From Bacillus subtilis (lineage in GTDB: Bacteria; Pseudomonadota; Alphaproteobacteria; Rhizobiales; Rhizobiaceae): 64,000 nt of DNA. This document shows positions 1 to 11,198 of this stretch, in pieces (positions within the stretch are counted from its first letter, which is position 1; every line of letters begins with the position of its first letter). Under the pieces are notes generated by a model. The model saw nothing but the letters and a program-made list of their open reading frames with translations. It did no database searches and was not told where the DNA came from. The stretch spans positions 248,001-312,000 of the forward strand of contig JAHREI010000001.1 of the NCBI GenBank assembly GCA_021733665.1, read 5' to 3'. Both the position numbers and the translations under genes were made by a program.

Positions 1-3
1 AGC

Positions 4-2145
4 TTATTCAGCTGTGGTTTCTTCTTTCTTTTCGGCAACGATTTCTTTGCCGGTTTCCTGATCAACGACTTTCATCGACAGGCGCACTTTACCACGCTCA
101 TCAAAGCCCATCAGTTTAACCCAGACCTTCTGGCCTTCCTTAACCACATCGGTGGTCTTGGCAACGCGGTCAGAAGCCAGCTGCGAGATATGTACCAGAC
201 CGTCGCGCGGACCGAAGAAGTTTACGAATGCACCGAAGTCAGCAGTCTTAACAACTGTACCTTCGTAGATTTCGCCAACTTCAGGTTCGGCAACAATGGA
301 GTGGATCCATTTCTTGGCAGCTTCGATTTCTTTTGCGGAAGAAGAAGCAATTTTGACTGTGCCGTCATCTTCGATGTTGATTTTAGCGCCGGTCTTTTCA
401 ACGATTTCGCGGATAACTTTACCGCCGGAACCGATAACATCACGGATTTTATCGGTCGGAATGTTCATCACTTCGATGCGTGGTGCAAATTCACCGAGTT
501 CAGCGCGGGCGCCGCTTAGCGCTTTCGCCATTTCACCGAGAATGTGAACGCGGCCGCCTTTAGCCTGTTCCAGAGCGGTTTTCATGATCTCTTCGGTAAT
601 ACCGTCGATCTTAATGTCCATCTGCAGGGCAGTGATACCGTTTTCAGTACCGGCTACCTTGAAGTCCATATCGCCGAGGTGATCTTCGTCACCAAGGATA
701 TCGGAAAGAACTGCAAAACGGTCGCCTTCTTTGATCAGGCCCATAGCAATACCGGCTACAGGACGGGTCAGAGGTACACCGGCATCCATCAGCGCCAGCG
801 AGGTGCCGCATACGGTTGCCATGGAGGACGAACCGTTGGATTCAGTGATTTCAGAAACCGCACGCAGGGTGTACGGGAACTGATCCTTGGCAGGCAGCAT
901 CGGATGAATTGCGCGCCATGCCAGCTTGCCGTGACCGATTTCACGACGGCCTGGTGAGCCCATACGACCGGTTTCACCAACAGAATATGGCGGGAAGTTG
1001 TAGTGCAGCAGGAAGGATTCTTTCTGCAGACCGGCCAGTGTGTCGATGAACTGTTCATCTTCACCGGTACCCAGTGTTGCAACAACGATTGCCTGTGTTT
1101 CACCACGGGTGAACAGAGCCGAACCGTGGGTGCGTGGCAGCAGGCCGACTTCCGATACGATCGGACGAACAGTTACCAGGTCGCGGCCGTCAATGCGGCT
1201 GCCGGTATCCAGAATATTCCAGCGAACGATTTTCGCCTGCAGCGACTTGAAAACAGTACCGATCTGCTCAGCAGTATATTCGGTTGTTTCCGCATCTTCC
1301 GGCAGGAAATGGGCTTTAACTTTAGCTTTGGCAGCATCAACAGCGGCATAGCGAGCCTGCTTGTCGATGATTTTGTAAGCTGCGCGCAGATCATCTTCGA
1401 TGATTGCCAGCATTGCTGCTTCAGGAGCAGACAGGTCTTCCGGCTGGAAATCACGTGGTTCTTTTGCAGCAACTTCAGCAAGGCTGATGATCGCATCGAT
1501 CACAGGCTGGAAGCCCTTCTGACCGAAAACAACAGCGCCGAGCATGATTTCTTCAGAGAGTTCCTGTGCTTCGGATTCAACCATCAGAACAGCATCGCTG
1601 GTACCGGCAACAACCAGATCCAGTTTGGATTCAGCCATTTCGTCGAGATGCGGGTTCAGAACATATTCGCCGTTGATGTAACCAACGCGTGCACCACCGA
1701 TCGGGCCCATGAAAGGCACACCGGACAGGGTGAGGGCAGCGGAAGCAGCAACCATCGACAGAACGTCCGGATCATTTTCCAGATCATGCTGAATAACGGT
1801 GATCACAACCTGTGTGTCGTTCTTGTAGCCGTCAGCAAACAGCGGGCGGATCGGACGGTCGATCAGGCGGGAAACCAGAGTTTCGTTTTCGCTCGGACGA
1901 CCTTCACGCTTGAAGTAACCGCCAGGAATACGACCGGCTGCATAGGCTTTTTCCTGATAGTTTACAGTCAGAGGGAAAAAGTCCTGACCCGGCTTTGGCT
2001 CTTTAGCCGATACAACGGTCGCCAGTACCATTGTTTCACCGTAAGTGGCGATAACCGCGCCGTCTGCCTGACGGGCGACTTTGCCGGTTTCGAGAATGAG
2101 CGGACGGCCGCCCCATTCGATTTCAACTTTATGCGTGTTGAACAT
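4..2145 (-). CDS. pnp: Polyribonucleotide nucleotidyltransferase (PNPase)
   Basis: PNPase is the 3'-to-5' phosphorolytic exoribonuclease of mRNA decay and acts as a cytoplasmic trimer. The 713-residue product has two RNase PH-type domains; the second carries the catalytic aspartate region [10 protein letters not shown] and [13 protein letters not shown] domain follows at about 552-623 with the [10 protein letters not shown] loop, then an S1 domain at about 624-693, and a short Lys/Glu-rich tail. ATG 2145 is chosen because AAGGAC lies just upstream; the frame stays open 65 codons further but that part has no family resemblance. It lies 356 bases downstream of rpsO, the usual rpsO-pnp order. 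Length and motifs are normal. Confidence 0.98.
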   Translation of the reverse strand: MFNTHKVEIEWGGRPLILETGKVARQADGAVIATYGETMVLATVVSAKEPKPGQDFFPLTVNYQEKAYAAGRIPGGYFKREGRPSENETLVSRLIDRPIRPLFADGYKNDTQVVITVIQHDLENDPDVLSMVAASAALTLSGVPFMGPIGGARVGYINGEYVLNPHLDEMAESKLDLVVAGTSDAVLMVESEAQELSEEIMLGAVVFGQKGFQPVIDAIISLAEVAAKEPRDFQPEDLSAPEAAMLAIIEDDLRAAYKIIDKQARYAAVDAAKAKVKAHFLPEDAETTEYTAEQIGTVFKSLQAKIVRWNILDTGSRIDGRDLVTVRPIVSEVGLLPRTHGSALFTRGETQAIVVATLGTGEDEQFIDTLAGLQKESFLLHYNFPPYSVGETGRMGSPGRREIGHGKLAWRAIHPMLPAKDQFPYTLRAVSEITESNGSSSMATVCGTSLALMDAGVPLTRPVAGIAMGLIKEGDRFAVLSDILGDEDHLGDMDFKVAGTENGITALQMDIKIDGITEEIMKTALEQAKGGRVHILGEMAKALSGARAELGEFAPRIEVMNIPTDKIRDVIGSGGKVIREIVEKTGAKINIEDDGTVKIASSSAKEIEAAKKWIHSIVAEPEVGEIYEGTVVKTADFGAFVNFFGPRDGLVHISQLASDRVAKTTDVVKEGQKVWVKLMGFDERGKVRLSMKVVDQETGKEIVAEKKEETTAE

Positions 2146-2501
2146 ATCTTGTCCTTGGTTTGGAATATTTGTTTTCTGCGCTGATCTCAGCGCATGCACT
2201 ATTCCGGTTTGGAACAGGGAGCGGGCAAGACAACGGGAAGCTCGGATAAGGACGAGCTGCCTGCAATCCTGCCTGCGAAACCTGTTCAATACAGTTCCAT
2301 ATCGGGCTTTTACGACATTTTTGTTAAAGCCCTGCTGCATAATTTTGTTTTTGCGCTGAAGCGCATAAATAATGCAACTTTTTATAAATTCAGAGTTTTC
2401 AGGCCTTTAAGCCATCATGCCCTGTCGCCGGAGGTTTTGGATAGAAAGACTCCGGTAAAAGTTCCGGCGAAAACCGCGGAGGTTTTCGCCGGACTATGCG
2501 C
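2146..2501 (-). other. rpsO-pnp intergenic leader, no gene
   Basis: This 356-base stretch separates rpsO from pnp and holds no credible gene. Seen in it are a strong hairpin directly after rpsO (2464-2492) and a weaker inverted repeat, CCGGAG at 2428-2433 with CTCCGG at 2450-2455. The rest is AT-rich. In enterobacteria the equivalent leader is cut by RNase III and mediates pnp autoregulation; whether that applies here is inference. Confidence 0.6.
2464..2492 (-). terminator. Hairpin after rpsO, partial terminator
   Basis: A perfect 12-base-pair stem, CCGGCGAAAACC paired with GGTTTTCGCCGG around a 5-base loop, begins 9 bases after the rpsO stop. The minus-strand sequence after the stem has only a short T tract (AACTTTTACC). 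It probably acts as a leaky terminator or 3'-end stabiliser that still lets transcription reach pnp. Confidence 0.65.
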
Positions 2502-2771
2502 TTAGCGGCGCAGGCCGAGACGGCCGATCAGGCTCTGGTAGCGCGCTTCGTCAACACCTTTGAGGTAGTCGAGCAGAGTGCGGCGCTGAGAAACCATTTT
2601 CAGAAGACCACGACGGGAATGGTTGTCATTCTTGTGGCCTTTGAAGTGATCGGTCAGGTTGGAAATGCGTTCCGAAAGAACGGCTACCTGTACTTCAGGA
2701 GAACCGGTATCGCCTTCTTTGGTTGCATATTCTTTGATAAGAGCCTGTTTGCGGTCAGCAGTAATCGACAT
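2502..2771 (-). CDS. rpsO: 30S ribosomal protein S15
   Basis: S15 binds 16S rRNA in the central domain and bridges to the large subunit. The product has 89 residues, the normal length, with the family hallmarks [22 protein letters not shown] and RRTLLDYLK and the terminal IGRLGLRR. The start at ATG 2771 is preceded by AAAAGGACATTACG, a good ribosome-binding site; the longer open frame upstream is not conserved. It is downstream of truB after a terminator-like hairpin at 2931-2957, so it probably has its own promoter in 2772-2930. Confidence 0.98.
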   Translation of the reverse strand: MSITADRKQALIKEYATKEGDTGSPEVQVAVLSERISNLTDHFKGHKNDNHSRRGLLKMVSQRRTLLDYLKGVDEARYQSLIGRLGLRR

Positions 2772-2930
2772 CGTAATGTCCTTTTGTTTAAGAGGAAAAG
2801 TCGCCCGCGGCCAAGATGTCGTCCAGCCGGGGTCATTTACTAAGTGCAGTATTGCGGACATTGGGTAATGCCTCATACTGAACCTGACGATCATATAATC
2901 GAAACTGTGGCTTATTTCCAGACACATTTC

Positions 2931-2957
2931 AAAAAAGCCTGCAATGCAGGCTTTTTA
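2931..2957 (-). terminator. Rho-independent terminator after truB
   Basis: GCCTGC and GCAGGC form a stem around a 3-base loop, flanked by A and T runs on both sides, so it can work in either direction. It lies about 70 bases past the truB stop and ends the rimP-to-truB block. Confidence 0.8.
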
Positions 2958-3028
2958 AGAAAATGATCGGTAGAACTATCAAAGGGTTTCGGATGCCCTT
3001 TATGTGCCAGATCTGGCAGGGGAGCACT

Positions 3029-4003
3029 TTAGTAAGTGAATACTCGCTTTGGTTTGAACATGCCTTGCTCAATAATACCGATAGCCAGCAAACGGTTTTT
3101 ATGATTGGCGCAGACTTCATCCGCTTCCAGCGGCGCATCACGGCCACGCAGGATCACCGGATTGCCCATACGGACACGATGTGCCTGATCATCGGAGAGG
3201 GCAACCTGTACAAGATCTTCCAGCGCTGCACCGGTATCAATGATAAATTCATCCAGCGCTGAGAAATCACGCGGTGCTGCAGGGACAGGTTCTGCCTCTT
3301 CATCATCAGATTTCGGCGGCAGAGGCGGCCATGCGGCCTCCAGTTCCTGAAGCGTCACAAAATCATCTTCGTTGAACGGTGCAACTTCTAAGCGGCGTAG
3401 CTCCGCAATGTGACCAAGGCAGCCAAGATCACGTCCCATATCGCGGGCGAGTGAACGCACATAGGTGCCCTTGCCGCATTCTACCTCAAAGATAGCCTGT
3501 CCGACGTCATTGATCTCAACCAGTTCAAGCTGAAAAATTTCGACTTCACGGGAAGGAATGTCGACAGTCTCACCGCCGCGTGCCAGATCATAGGCACGTT
3601 CACCATTAATTTTGATGGCAGAGAATTGTGGCGGTGTCTGCTGGATCGTACCAATATAATTTGGCAGCAGTGTCAGAATATCATCTTCAGTCGGACGCTT
3701 GTCAGAGGTTTTGGTGACAGGGCCTTCCAGATCATCCGTTGAGCGTTCTTCACCCCAGGTCACGGTAAAGGAATAGATTTTGCTACCATCCATTACATAG
3801 GGAACGGTTTTGGTCGCTTCGCCCAAAGCAATTGGCAGCATACCGGAAGCAAGTGGATCCAGTGTACCGGCATGACCGGCTTTTTCCGCATTGAAAAGCC
3901 ATTTGATTTTGGACACGGCTTCTGTGGAACCCATGCCTTTCGGCTTGTCAAAAATTACCCATCCGGAGATCGGACGGCCTTTTTTCTTACCTCTGCGTGC
4001 CAT
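3029..4003 (-). CDS. truB: tRNA pseudouridine-55 synthase
   Basis: TruB converts U55 to pseudouridine in the T loop of tRNAs. The 324-residue product shows the start motif [14 protein letters not shown] and the catalytic aspartate in [15 protein letters not shown]. It also has the [20 protein letters not shown] and [17 protein letters not shown] motifs typical of the family. The C-terminal part (about 235-324) carries an acidic/proline-rich spacer and a short PUA-like segment. The ATG overlaps the rbfA stop codon by one base (TGATG), showing translational coupling. It is the last gene of the transcription/translation block before the terminator at 2931. Confidence 0.97.
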   Translation of the reverse strand: MARRGKKKGRPISGWVIFDKPKGMGSTEAVSKIKWLFNAEKAGHAGTLDPLASGMLPIALGEATKTVPYVMDGSKIYSFTVTWGEERSTDDLEGPVTKTSDKRPTEDDILTLLPNYIGTIQQTPPQFSAIKINGERAYDLARGGETVDIPSREVEIFQLELVEINDVGQAIFEVECGKGTYVRSLARDMGRDLGCLGHIAELRRLEVAPFNEDDFVTLQELEAAWPPLPPKSDDEEAEPVPAAPRDFSALDEFIIDTGAALEDLVQVALSDDQAHRVRMGNPVILRGRDAPLEADEVCANHKNRLLAIGIIEQGMFKPKRVFTY

Positions 4004-4437
4004 CAGCCGTTGTTCTCGTCTTCTTGCGTTGTGTCTGTTTCGCTGTCATCGTGCTGCAAATCACGGGCAACTTCGGGCGAGCGCAACAGAGCATCAATCT
4101 TGGCAAAATTGTCAAAACTGGTATCCGGACGGAAACGGAATTCCGGCATATATTTCATCTGACGCAATTGCGGAGCAACACGGCCGCGCAGGAATTTTGC
4201 ATTATTGGCCAGCGCTTTGATAACAGTCTGCACATCGGTATTGCCAACAATGCTGATAAAGCAGGTTGCAATTTTCAAGTCAGGCGACATGCGCACTTCG
4301 GTGATGGAAACAACGGTATTATTCAGAACATCATCACGGATTTCGCCGCGCGACAAAATCTGAGCCACGGCATGACGAACCTGTTCGCCGACGCGCAACT
4401 GACGCTGTGACGGTCCTGTGGAAGAAAAACGGGACAT
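4003..4437 (-). CDS. rbfA: 30S ribosome-binding factor A
   Basis: RbfA is a KH-like factor needed for late maturation of the small ribosomal subunit and 16S rRNA 5'-end processing. The product has 144 residues and begins [20 protein letters not shown]. The conserved [20 protein letters not shown] strand-helix region and the PELRF-type [10 protein letters not shown] segment are visible. ATG 4437 is preferred over upstream codons because GGAG lies 8 bases before it and because family similarity starts there. The last residues are acidic. It lies between infB and truB, its normal position. Confidence 0.96.
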   Translation of the reverse strand: MSRFSSTGPSQRQLRVGEQVRHAVAQILSRGEIRDDVLNNTVVSITEVRMSPDLKIATCFISIVGNTDVQTVIKALANNAKFLRGRVAPQLRQMKYMPEFRFRPDTSFDNFAKIDALLRSPEVARDLQHDDSETDTTQEDENNG

Positions 4438-4623
4438 GGGGACTCCAAAATCTGAGCCAAATATCGGTCGGCAACTGCACAAATCACATGATAGAGGCAA
4501 AGCCTGCAAGGCTTTCAGAACATTCATAATCAGACTGATACAATCTGATAATCGTGGAAATGCGACCAATTAAAAACCGGATTGGATGCGGCATTCGCAT
4601 CAACAAACCGTTCGGAAGGGAAG

Positions 4624-4650
4624 CAGCGGCAGTTCTGATAACTGCCGCTG
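4624..4650 (-). terminator. Hairpin after infB
   Basis: An 11-base-pair perfect stem (CAGCGGCAGTT with AACTGCCGCTG, loop of 5) starts 10 bases past the infB stop. No T run follows on the minus strand, so it may be an attenuator or mRNA-processing hairpin between infB and rbfA rather than a full terminator. Confidence 0.5.
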
Positions 4651-4659
4651 TCTTACTGA

Positions 4660-7600
4660 TTACAGCGTACGCGTGATCATCTCAACGCGGAACGCTTCAA
4701 TGATGTCGCCTGCGCGTACATCTTCGTAGTTTTCAAAAGCCATACCACATTCCTGACCCATCGGCACTTCGGATACTTCATCCTTGAAGCGCTTGAGCGT
4801 CTTGAGCTTGCCTTCGTGGATAACCACGTTGTCGCGGATAAGACGGACACCGGCGCCACGCTCGACTTTACCGTCAACAACACGGCAACCGGCAACTTTA
4901 CCGACTTTAGTGATGTTGAAGACTTCGAGAACTTCAGCGTTACCGATGAAGGTTTCACGACGTTCTGGCGGCAGAAGACCGGACATGGCTGCTTTAACAT
5001 CATCAATCAGATCATAGATGATGTTGTAGTAGCGGATTTCGATACCCTGCTGTTCAGCTGCATCACGTGCCTGCTTATTGGCGCGGACGTTAAAGCCGAT
5101 GATGGCAGCATTGGAGGCTTCAGCCAGTGAGAGATCGCTTTCGGTAATACCACCGGCACCCGAATGAACGATACGCGCACGAACTTCGTCTGTACCGAGT
5201 TTGTCGAGCGAGGCAATAATCGCTTCAACCGAACCCTGTACGTCACCCTTGATCACCAGCGGGAACTCTTTGAGACCGCTCGACTGCAGGTTGGACATCA
5301 TCTGTTCAAGCGAACCGCGCGAGCCTGCCTGACGGGCAACAGCCTTATCACGGGCCAGACGCTGACGGTATTCGGAAATCTCACGGGCTTTCGCTTCGTT
5401 GGCAACAACCGCAAAGCGGTCACCTGCCTGAGGCGTACCGGAAAGGCCGAGAATTTCCACCGGCATTGCTGGTGCTGCTTCTTTAACATGGTCGCCATGA
5501 TCGTTGACGAGTGCACGAACGCGACCCCATGCATTACCGGCAACGATGATTTCACCCGGATGCAATGTACCCTTCTGAACCAGAACAGTTGCGACCGAAC
5601 CACGACCGCGATCGAGCTGGGCTTCGATAACCACACCTTCCGCAGTACGGCTAGGATCAGCTTTCAGGTCAAGAATTTCAGCCTGCAACAGGACTGCTTC
5701 GAGCAGTTTATCGAGGTTGAGACGGTTCTTGGCAGAGACCTCAACATCGAGGACTTCACCGCCCATGCTTTCTACGAACACATCGTGCTGCAGGAGGGCG
5801 TTGCGCACTTTCTGCGGATCAGCAGTCGGCTTGTCGATTTTGTTGATTGCAACGATGATCGGAACGCCGGCAGCTTTAGCATGATTGATTGATTCAATCG
5901 TCTGCGGCATCACGCTGTCATCAGCAGCAACAACCAGAATTGCGATATCCGTTGCCTGCGCACCACGGGCACGCATCTGCGTAAATGCGGCGTGACCCGG
6001 CGTATCAATGAAGGTGATCTTCTGGCCGTTTTGTACAACCTGATAAGCACCGATATGCTGGGTAATACCACCGGCTTCACCGGAGACTACGTTTGCCTTA
6101 CGGATAGCGTCGAGCAACGATGTTTTACCGTGGTCAACGTGACCCATAATGGTGACAACAGGCGCACGCGGCAGCATTGCACTTGCATCATCTTCTACGT
6201 TGAAGATACCTTCTTCAACGTCGGATTCAGCAACGCGCTTCACTGTGTGGCCGAACTCTTCCGCAATCAGCTGAGCCAGATCGGAATCGATCACATCGCC
6301 CGGCTTCATCATCTGACCCTGTTTCATCAGGTATTTGATGATGTCCACGGCACGCTCAGTCATACGCTGAGCCAGTTCCTGAATGGTAATTGTTTCAGGA
6401 ATGGTCACTTCACGGGAAATCTTTTCACGGACTTCCTGCATCTGCGAGCGCTTGAATTTTTCCTGACGACGACGCATGGCCGACAGGGAGCGTGAACGTC
6501 CTTCGTCTTCCAGATTGCTGGTCAATGTCAGTTTGCCGCGGCGACGGTCTTCTTCAGCCTTAGTTGGCTTGGTCGCACGAACTTCAGGTTTAGCCGCAAC
6601 ATTGCGACGAACGCCTGCCGGACCACGACGATCATCATCATCGTCTTTTTGTGGCTTACGGTTCAGAACCTGCTGGGTTGGTTTCTTGTCAGCAAGTGGT
6701 GCATCCGCATTGATATCACGTGGGGCTGGTGCGCCGCCTGTGCGGTTATAACCACCCTGATTAGGACGGTTCTGACCGGCAGGACCGCGGTTCTGGCCAC
6801 CAGTGCGATCACCGGACGGGCGGTCACCGGCAGGGCGTGGAGAGGCCGGACGAGCAGCTGCTACAGGCTCGCGTTTGCGTGCTTCAGCTTCGGCTTTTGC
6901 CTTAGCTTCTGCTTCAACTTTGCGGCGTGCTTCTTCTTCAGCCTGACGGCGTTCAGATTCAAGACGCTCGATTTCACGGCGCTTTTCTTCTTCCGCACGA
7001 CGAATAGCTTCGGCTTCAGCGCGTTTGCGGTCTTCCGCATCGCGGATAACAGCATCCTGCAATGCGCGGCGACGCGCGTCCATTTCCGATGAAGACAAGG
7101 TATTGAGTACCATGCCGCCACGGTCATTGGAGCGGTTGCGCTGATCATTGCGGCCACCCGGGCGGGAGCCCTGTGGTTTGTTAAAGCCACCACCGGCCGG
7201 ACGATTGCCCGCAGGTGCAGCCGGACGGCCTGCAGCAGGCGCTGCCGGACGAGCGGAAGCAGCAGATGCAGCCGGACGGGTTGTTGCGGCCGGAGCAGCA
7301 GGTGCTGCCGGTTTTGGCGCAACAGGTGCTTCAGCTGGTTTTACTGCAGCCTGCGGTGCAGCTGGTGCGCTTTCTGTTTTGGCAACAGGAGCCGGAGCTA
7401 CCTGTGTTACAGGTTCTGTAACCGGAGCAGCTTTAGGTGCATCTGCAATCACTGCCGGCTTTTCTGCAACCGGTGCAGGAGCAGCCGGTGCCGATGCTGG
7501 TGCTGGAGCCGGAGCAGCAGGCTGAACCGGAGCCGGAGCGGCTGCAGCTTCCGGTTTTTCGTCAGGACGGGTAAACTTGCGTTTTTTCGTCTCAACAACA

Positions 7601-7731
7601 ACCGATTTGCTGCGTCCGTGGCTGAAATTTTGCCGTACAGTGCTCTGCTCGACTCCTGGCCGCTTAATGGTCAGCGTCTTTTTTGTGTCGACGCTCAGCG
7701 TCTTGTCGTCGTTTGAATTACTGTCGCTCAT
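4660..7731 (-). CDS. infB: Translation initiation factor IF-2
   Basis: IF-2 is the GTPase that brings initiator fMet-tRNA to the 30S subunit and promotes subunit joining. The product is long (1023 residues, against 890 in E. coli). A short N-terminal motif ([20 protein letters not shown]) is followed by a low-complexity Ala/Pro-rich then charged Arg/Glu-rich region to about 430. The IF2_N domain follows ([16 protein letters not shown]), then the G domain with GHVDHGKT at 530-537, DTPGHAAF and NKID, then domains II-IV. ATG overlaps the ylxR stop by four bases (ATGA). The long linker is typical of alphaproteobacteria. Confidence 0.98.
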   Translation of the reverse strand: MSDSNSNDDKTLSVDTKKTLTIKRPGVEQSTVRQNFSHGRSKSVVVETKKRKFTRPDEKPEAAAAPAPVQPAAPAPAPASAPAAPAPVAEKPAVIADAPKAAPVTEPVTQVAPAPVAKTESAPAAPQAAVKPAEAPVAPKPAAPAAPAATTRPAASAASARPAAPAAGRPAAPAGNRPAGGGFNKPQGSRPGGRNDQRNRSNDRGGMVLNTLSSSEMDARRRALQDAVIRDAEDRKRAEAEAIRRAEEEKRREIERLESERRQAEEEARRKVEAEAKAKAEAEARKREPVAAARPASPRPAGDRPSGDRTGGQNRGPAGQNRPNQGGYNRTGGAPAPRDINADAPLADKKPTQQVLNRKPQKDDDDDRRGPAGVRRNVAAKPEVRATKPTKAEEDRRRGKLTLTSNLEDEGRSRSLSAMRRRQEKFKRSQMQEVREKISREVTIPETITIQELAQRMTERAVDIIKYLMKQGQMMKPGDVIDSDLAQLIAEEFGHTVKRVAESDVEEGIFNVEDDASAMLPRAPVVTIMGHVDHGKTSLLDAIRKANVVSGEAGGITQHIGAYQVVQNGQKITFIDTPGHAAFTQMRARGAQATDIAILVVAADDSVMPQTIESINHAKAAGVPIIVAINKIDKPTADPQKVRNALLQHDVFVESMGGEVLDVEVSAKNRLNLDKLLEAVLLQAEILDLKADPSRTAEGVVIEAQLDRGRGSVATVLVQKGTLHPGEIIVAGNAWGRVRALVNDHGDHVKEAAPAMPVEILGLSGTPQAGDRFAVVANEAKAREISEYRQRLARDKAVARQAGSRGSLEQMMSNLQSSGLKEFPLVIKGDVQGSVEAIIASLDKLGTDEVRARIVHSGAGGITESDLSLAEASNAAIIGFNVRANKQARDAAEQQGIEIRYYNIIYDLIDDVKAAMSGLLPPERRETFIGNAEVLEVFNITKVGKVAGCRVVDGKVERGAGVRLIRDNVVIHEGKLKTLKRFKDEVSEVPMGQECGMAFENYEDVRAGDIIEAFRVEMITRTL

Positions 7732-8393
7732 TCCGATTCCGTTTCCTTTGCAGCAGTGGCTGCCAGATTTTCCAAGTTCGCTGCGCTCTCGCCGCGATAT
7801 TTATGCAGCTGAAGCGCCCGCGTGACGAACCCGGTTGCTGCCGTTCCTTCAATCACGGCGGCATGTATTACATTTCCGCCGCCAAATGCCAAATCCATTT
7901 CTTCCCCCGTAAAAAGGGAATAGGCTTTTATATCTGTTCCGGTTGCCATTTTTCTCGCATGACGCGCCTGATCCAGTTTCCTGATACCATCAGGAGCCGC
8001 TGTTGTCGCATGAAGCACCATTGTAATGCGGCCTGTCCGTATTGCAGAATCAACTTTTGCCGATCCTGTCACCACGGCACCAGACTTTCTGGCCAGTGCT
8101 AGACTGCCAAGCGCGGATTTTGTCAATAGTCTGTCGACCAGAGAGCCTAAATCCTCCGGCACTGAAACCTGTGTTTTCAATGCACGGGGCAGCAGCTTAC
8201 GTTTTACCGCTTCATCAACAATACGCCGTTCAGCTTTAATCCAGCAACCGCGGCCGGGTAAATTGCGCTTCAGATCCGGTACAACACTACCGTCGGGTGC
8301 AGCCACAAACCGGATCAAATCTACAGCCGGGCCGCTCTCGCGCGTAACAATACAGGTCCTGTCGTTTTTATCCGGTTTCAACCAGAACTCCAC
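7728..8393 (-). CDS. ylxR: YlxR family RNA-binding protein with L7Ae-like domain
   Basis: This 221-residue protein combines an N-terminal YlxR domain (RTCIVTRES, then [10 protein letters not shown]) with a C-terminal L7Ae-like segment ([17 protein letters not shown]). YlxR proteins sit between nusA and infB in most bacteria and bind structured RNA; in firmicutes one modulates RNase P. A precise role here is inference. The start is GTG 8393, three residues short of the domain edge on a frame with no clear upstream alternative; the ribosome-binding site is weak. The stop overlaps infB, so the two are translationally coupled. Confidence 0.92.
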   Translation of the reverse strand: MEFWLKPDKNDRTCIVTRESGPAVDLIRFVAAPDGSVVPDLKRNLPGRGCWIKAERRIVDEAVKRKLLPRALKTQVSVPEDLGSLVDRLLTKSALGSLALARKSGAVVTGSAKVDSAIRTGRITMVLHATTAAPDGIRKLDQARHARKMATGTDIKAYSLFTGEEMDLAFGGGNVIHAAVIEGTAATGFVTRALQLHKYRGESAANLENLAATAAKETESE

Positions 8394-8483
8394 TTCGCTC
8401 GAAAACAGCGCCGGTGGAGAGGAACTGTTTTCTACTTTAATATAAGTGCGAGGGCAAGAAGCCCTGCAAAATGTGTGCGCAAG

Positions 8484-8512
8484 ACAGCCGCGAACCCTTG
8501 GGTTCCGGCTGT
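8484..8512 (-). terminator. Hairpin in nusA-ylxR spacer
   Basis: ACAGCCG-C-GAACCC pairs with GGGTTC-CGGCTGT around a 2-base loop, giving a 13-pair stem with one bulged base. There is no T tract. It is the ylxR-proximal of two strong hairpins in the 239-base spacer between nusA and ylxR. Confidence 0.5.
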
Positions 8513-8523
8513 ATGCAGATTGT

Positions 8524-8570
8524 CGGAAACCAGACCTGTATCATAAATGCTGATACAGGTGTTATTTCCG
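8524..8570 (-). terminator. Long hairpin downstream of nusA
   Basis: A perfect 10-pair stem (ACCTGTATCA with TGATACAGGT, loop 7) is extended by CGGAAA/TTTCCG across a symmetrical 4-base internal loop. It lies about 60 bases past the nusA stop. It could be an attenuator or an RNase III site controlling how much transcription enters ylxR-infB. Confidence 0.5.
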
Positions 8571-8632
8571 GTAGAAAGCCGATGCGCGGACATCAAAATC
8601 CGCCCGCACAAGCGACAATTGCAAGATGCTGA

Positions 8633-10243
8633 TTAAGCATCTGCCTGCTCTTCATCATCGGTCGAAGCCAGTTCGTTGGCTGCTTCTTCCAGCTGATCTT
8701 CTGTAATCCAGCCGGCTTTCAGGCGGGCTGTAAGAACCATCTGTTCGGCATCTGCACGGGAAACCTCAAACGGTGTCAGAACACCGGCATGCGTAGTTGT
8801 TTCACCGTCTTTGCGTTCGCGCCAGCCCACGAGATCATCCACCGCATAACCGGCAAAATCATCCATGGTCTTTACACCGTCTTCACCGACTGCAACCAGC
8901 ATTGCACTGGTCAGACCAGGCAGCTCACGCAGTTCGTCAGTGACGCCCAGTTCCAGACGACGATTATTCAGATCGCTTTCGAGACGATCCAGATATTCTT
9001 TCGCACGGTCCTGAATTTCAGCGGCAGTATCAGCATCAAAGCCTTCGATCGAAGCGATTTCGTCGCTTTCGACATAGGCAATCTCTTCAACAGAGTCGAA
9101 ACCTTCGGAAGCCAGAACCTGACCAACCATCTCATCCACATTCAGCGCTTCCATAAACAGGGCGGAGCGTTCTGTGAATTCTTTCTGGCGGCGCTCAGAC
9201 TCTTCATGTTCAGTCATGATGTCGATGTCCCAGCCGGTCAGCTGAGAGGCAAGACGCACGTTCTGACCACGACGGCCGATGGCCAGCGACAGCTGATCAT
9301 CAGGAACAACGACTTCAATGCGCTCTGCATCTTCGTCCAGAACAACCTTGGCAACTTCTGCAGGCTGCAAGGCGTTAACGATGAATGTCGCTGCATCCGG
9401 AGACCAAGGAATGATGTCGATCTTTTCGCCCTGCAATTCGCCGACAACGGCCTGAACGCGGGAACCACGCATACCAACGCAGGCGCCGACAGGATCAATC
9501 GAGCTGTCACGGGACACAACAGCCATTTTGGCGCGTGAACCCGGATCACGGGCAACGGATTTGATTTCGATGATGCCGTCGTAAATTTCCGGCACTTCCA
9601 TGGTGAAGAGTTTTGCCATGAACTGCGGATGGGTACGCGACAGGAATACCTGCGGACCACGCTGTTCGCGACGAACATCGTAAACATAAGCGCGGATACG
9701 ATCGCCATAACGGAATGCTTCACGCGGGATCAGTTCATCACGACGCACCACGGCTTCACCGCGACCGAGATCAACAACCACGTTGCCATATTCAACGCGC
9801 TTAACGGTACCGTTGATGATTTCACCCAGACGGTCTTTGAATTCGTCATACTGACGGTCACGCTCGGCTTCGCGTACTTTCTGTACGATAACCTGCTTGG
9901 CGGACTGAGCAGCAATACGGCCGAAATCCATTGGTGGCAGCTGGTCAGCGAGGAAATCACCTACCTGTGCATCCGGATTACGTTCGCGGGCAGATTCCAG
10001 AGCGATTTGTGTGGCGTAATCTTCAACAGTTTCAACAACTTCAAGCAGACGCTGCAGTTTGATTTCGCCGCTCTTGGAGTTGATGTCAGCGCGGATGTTG
10101 GTTTCTAAGCCATAGCGGGAACGGGCAGCTTTCTGAATGGCATCGGCCATCGCTGCAATGACGATCTCGCGGTCAATGGATTTTTCCCGCGCAACCGCAT
10201 CAGCGATCTGAAGAAGCTCTAGCCTGTTTGCACTGACTGCCAT
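8633..10243 (-). CDS. nusA: Transcription termination/antitermination factor NusA
   Basis: NusA binds RNA polymerase and nascent RNA and modulates pausing, termination and antitermination. The 536-residue product has the N-terminal polymerase-binding domain (to about 130), an S1 domain (INGTVKRVEYGNVVVDLG), and two KH domains with GMRGSRVQAV and IGRRGQNVRLAS. After about 350 come acidic C-terminal repeats including LPGLTSAMLVAVGEDGVKTM. ATG 10243 is chosen because AAGGAGAG stands 6 bases upstream and MAVSANRLELLQIADAVA matches the family start. It follows rimP in the standard operon order. Confidence 0.98.
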   Translation of the reverse strand: MAVSANRLELLQIADAVAREKSIDREIVIAAMADAIQKAARSRYGLETNIRADINSKSGEIKLQRLLEVVETVEDYATQIALESARERNPDAQVGDFLADQLPPMDFGRIAAQSAKQVIVQKVREAERDRQYDEFKDRLGEIINGTVKRVEYGNVVVDLGRGEAVVRRDELIPREAFRYGDRIRAYVYDVRREQRGPQVFLSRTHPQFMAKLFTMEVPEIYDGIIEIKSVARDPGSRAKMAVVSRDSSIDPVGACVGMRGSRVQAVVGELQGEKIDIIPWSPDAATFIVNALQPAEVAKVVLDEDAERIEVVVPDDQLSLAIGRRGQNVRLASQLTGWDIDIMTEHEESERRQKEFTERSALFMEALNVDEMVGQVLASEGFDSVEEIAYVESDEIASIEGFDADTAAEIQDRAKEYLDRLESDLNNRRLELGVTDELRELPGLTSAMLVAVGEDGVKTMDDFAGYAVDDLVGWRERKDGETTTHAGVLTPFEVSRADAEQMVLTARLKAGWITEDQLEEAANELASTDDEEQADA

Positions 10244-10350
10244 TGGTCTCTCCTTGGTGCAGCACCCGTTTTTGCTTTTGGGTGCGAAAGCTCTTTTTGT
10301 TTTGTCGCATGAGCATGACAATCAAATGAAGCCACTTGATAATGTAATGC

Positions 10351-11019
10351 TTAGTTGTCCGTATCGCTCTCCGGAGCACCGGCATTGCCGCCGTCCAGAT
10401 TGATTTCGTCACTCAGCTGATCGCCCGGAATGCGGCCTTCGCGCAGGTCTTTGTCTTTGCGCAGCGCATCGCGGATCAGATCATCGGTCAGGATCAGACG
10501 GGCATCAGCAATCAGATCAAAAGGAATAATGGTCTGTGCTTCAGCACCATAAGTGGCCTGATCAGCTTCGAGCGTGATTGTATCTGTTTCAACCTTGATG
10601 ATGCGGCCACGGAATTTTTTGCGGCCTTCATGGATCAGCGAGGTTTCAAGTTTGGCAATATGACCCTGCCAGTTCGCAAAATCGGATTTGCGCACCATCG
10701 GACGATCAATGCCAGGGGAAGAGATTTCAAGGTGATACTTGCCGTCGATCGGATCTTCCACGTCAAGAACCGGAGAAACGGTGCGGCTGACAACTTCACA
10801 ATCCTCAACGGTCATTGTGCCGTCGGGACGTTCTGCCATAATCTGCAGGGTAAGGCCGTTGAGGCCGGAAAGACGCACACGCACAAGACGGTAACCCGCA
10901 GCATTAATCGCAGGTTCGATCAGTGATGCCACTTTTGCATCAATACCCGTTTCACGGATAATGCGTGGTTCATCCTGTGTCGCATCAAACGCAGTAATGA
11001 TCTGTTCCTGTTCGTTCAC
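10351..11019 (-). CDS. rimP: Ribosome maturation factor RimP
   Basis: RimP is needed for efficient assembly of the 30S subunit. The product is 222 residues, longer than the 150 of E. coli because of a C-terminal extension rich in charged residues ([13 protein letters not shown] onward), as is common in alphaproteobacteria. The core shows [34 protein letters not shown] and [13 protein letters not shown]. The start is GTG 11019, preceded by AAGGAATACAGG; no ATG in the frame has a better site without adding non-conserved sequence. It is first in the rimP-nusA-ylxR-infB-rbfA-truB series. Confidence 0.95.
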   Translation of the reverse strand: MNEQEQIITAFDATQDEPRIIRETGIDAKVASLIEPAINAAGYRLVRVRLSGLNGLTLQIMAERPDGTMTVEDCEVVSRTVSPVLDVEDPIDGKYHLEISSPGIDRPMVRKSDFANWQGHIAKLETSLIHEGRKKFRGRIIKVETDTITLEADQATYGAEAQTIIPFDLIADARLILTDDLIRDALRKDKDLREGRIPGDQLSDEINLDGGNAGAPESDTDN

Positions 11020-11087
11020 CCTGTATTCCTTAAAATACGTTTCATAGAAATTACGGCGGTATTGATCTGGTTTTTTGCTTTTACCAA

Positions 11088-11121
11088 ACAAAAAAGAGCG
11101 GGACCGGTGGGACCCACTCTT
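11088..11121 (-). terminator. Rho-independent terminator after trmB
   Basis: On the minus strand AAGAGTGGG pairs with CCCGCTCTT (one G-T wobble) around a 10-base loop and is followed by a run of six T. It lies 78 bases past the trmB stop and insulates rimP from metK-trmB transcription. Confidence 0.85.
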
Positions 11122-11198
11122 GTTCTACCGACCAAGAATTTGAGGCAACTATACAGAAAAAACCTGCCTGTGACAAGTCTTGTCCTTGTGCCTGTCAT

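Noticed and set aside
1003-2184. A 393-codon open frame on the plus strand inside pnp
   Set aside because: It lies entirely antisense to pnp, which has full family similarity. The reading frame stays open because of the codon use of the real gene, and it has no recognisable domain.
2146-2340. N-terminal extension of pnp by 65 codons
   Set aside because: The open frame continues, but the good ribosome-binding site and all family similarity begin at 2145.
5164-5892. A 242-codon plus-strand frame opposite infB
   Set aside because: It is antisense to the IF-2 G domain region, which is fully conserved on the other strand.
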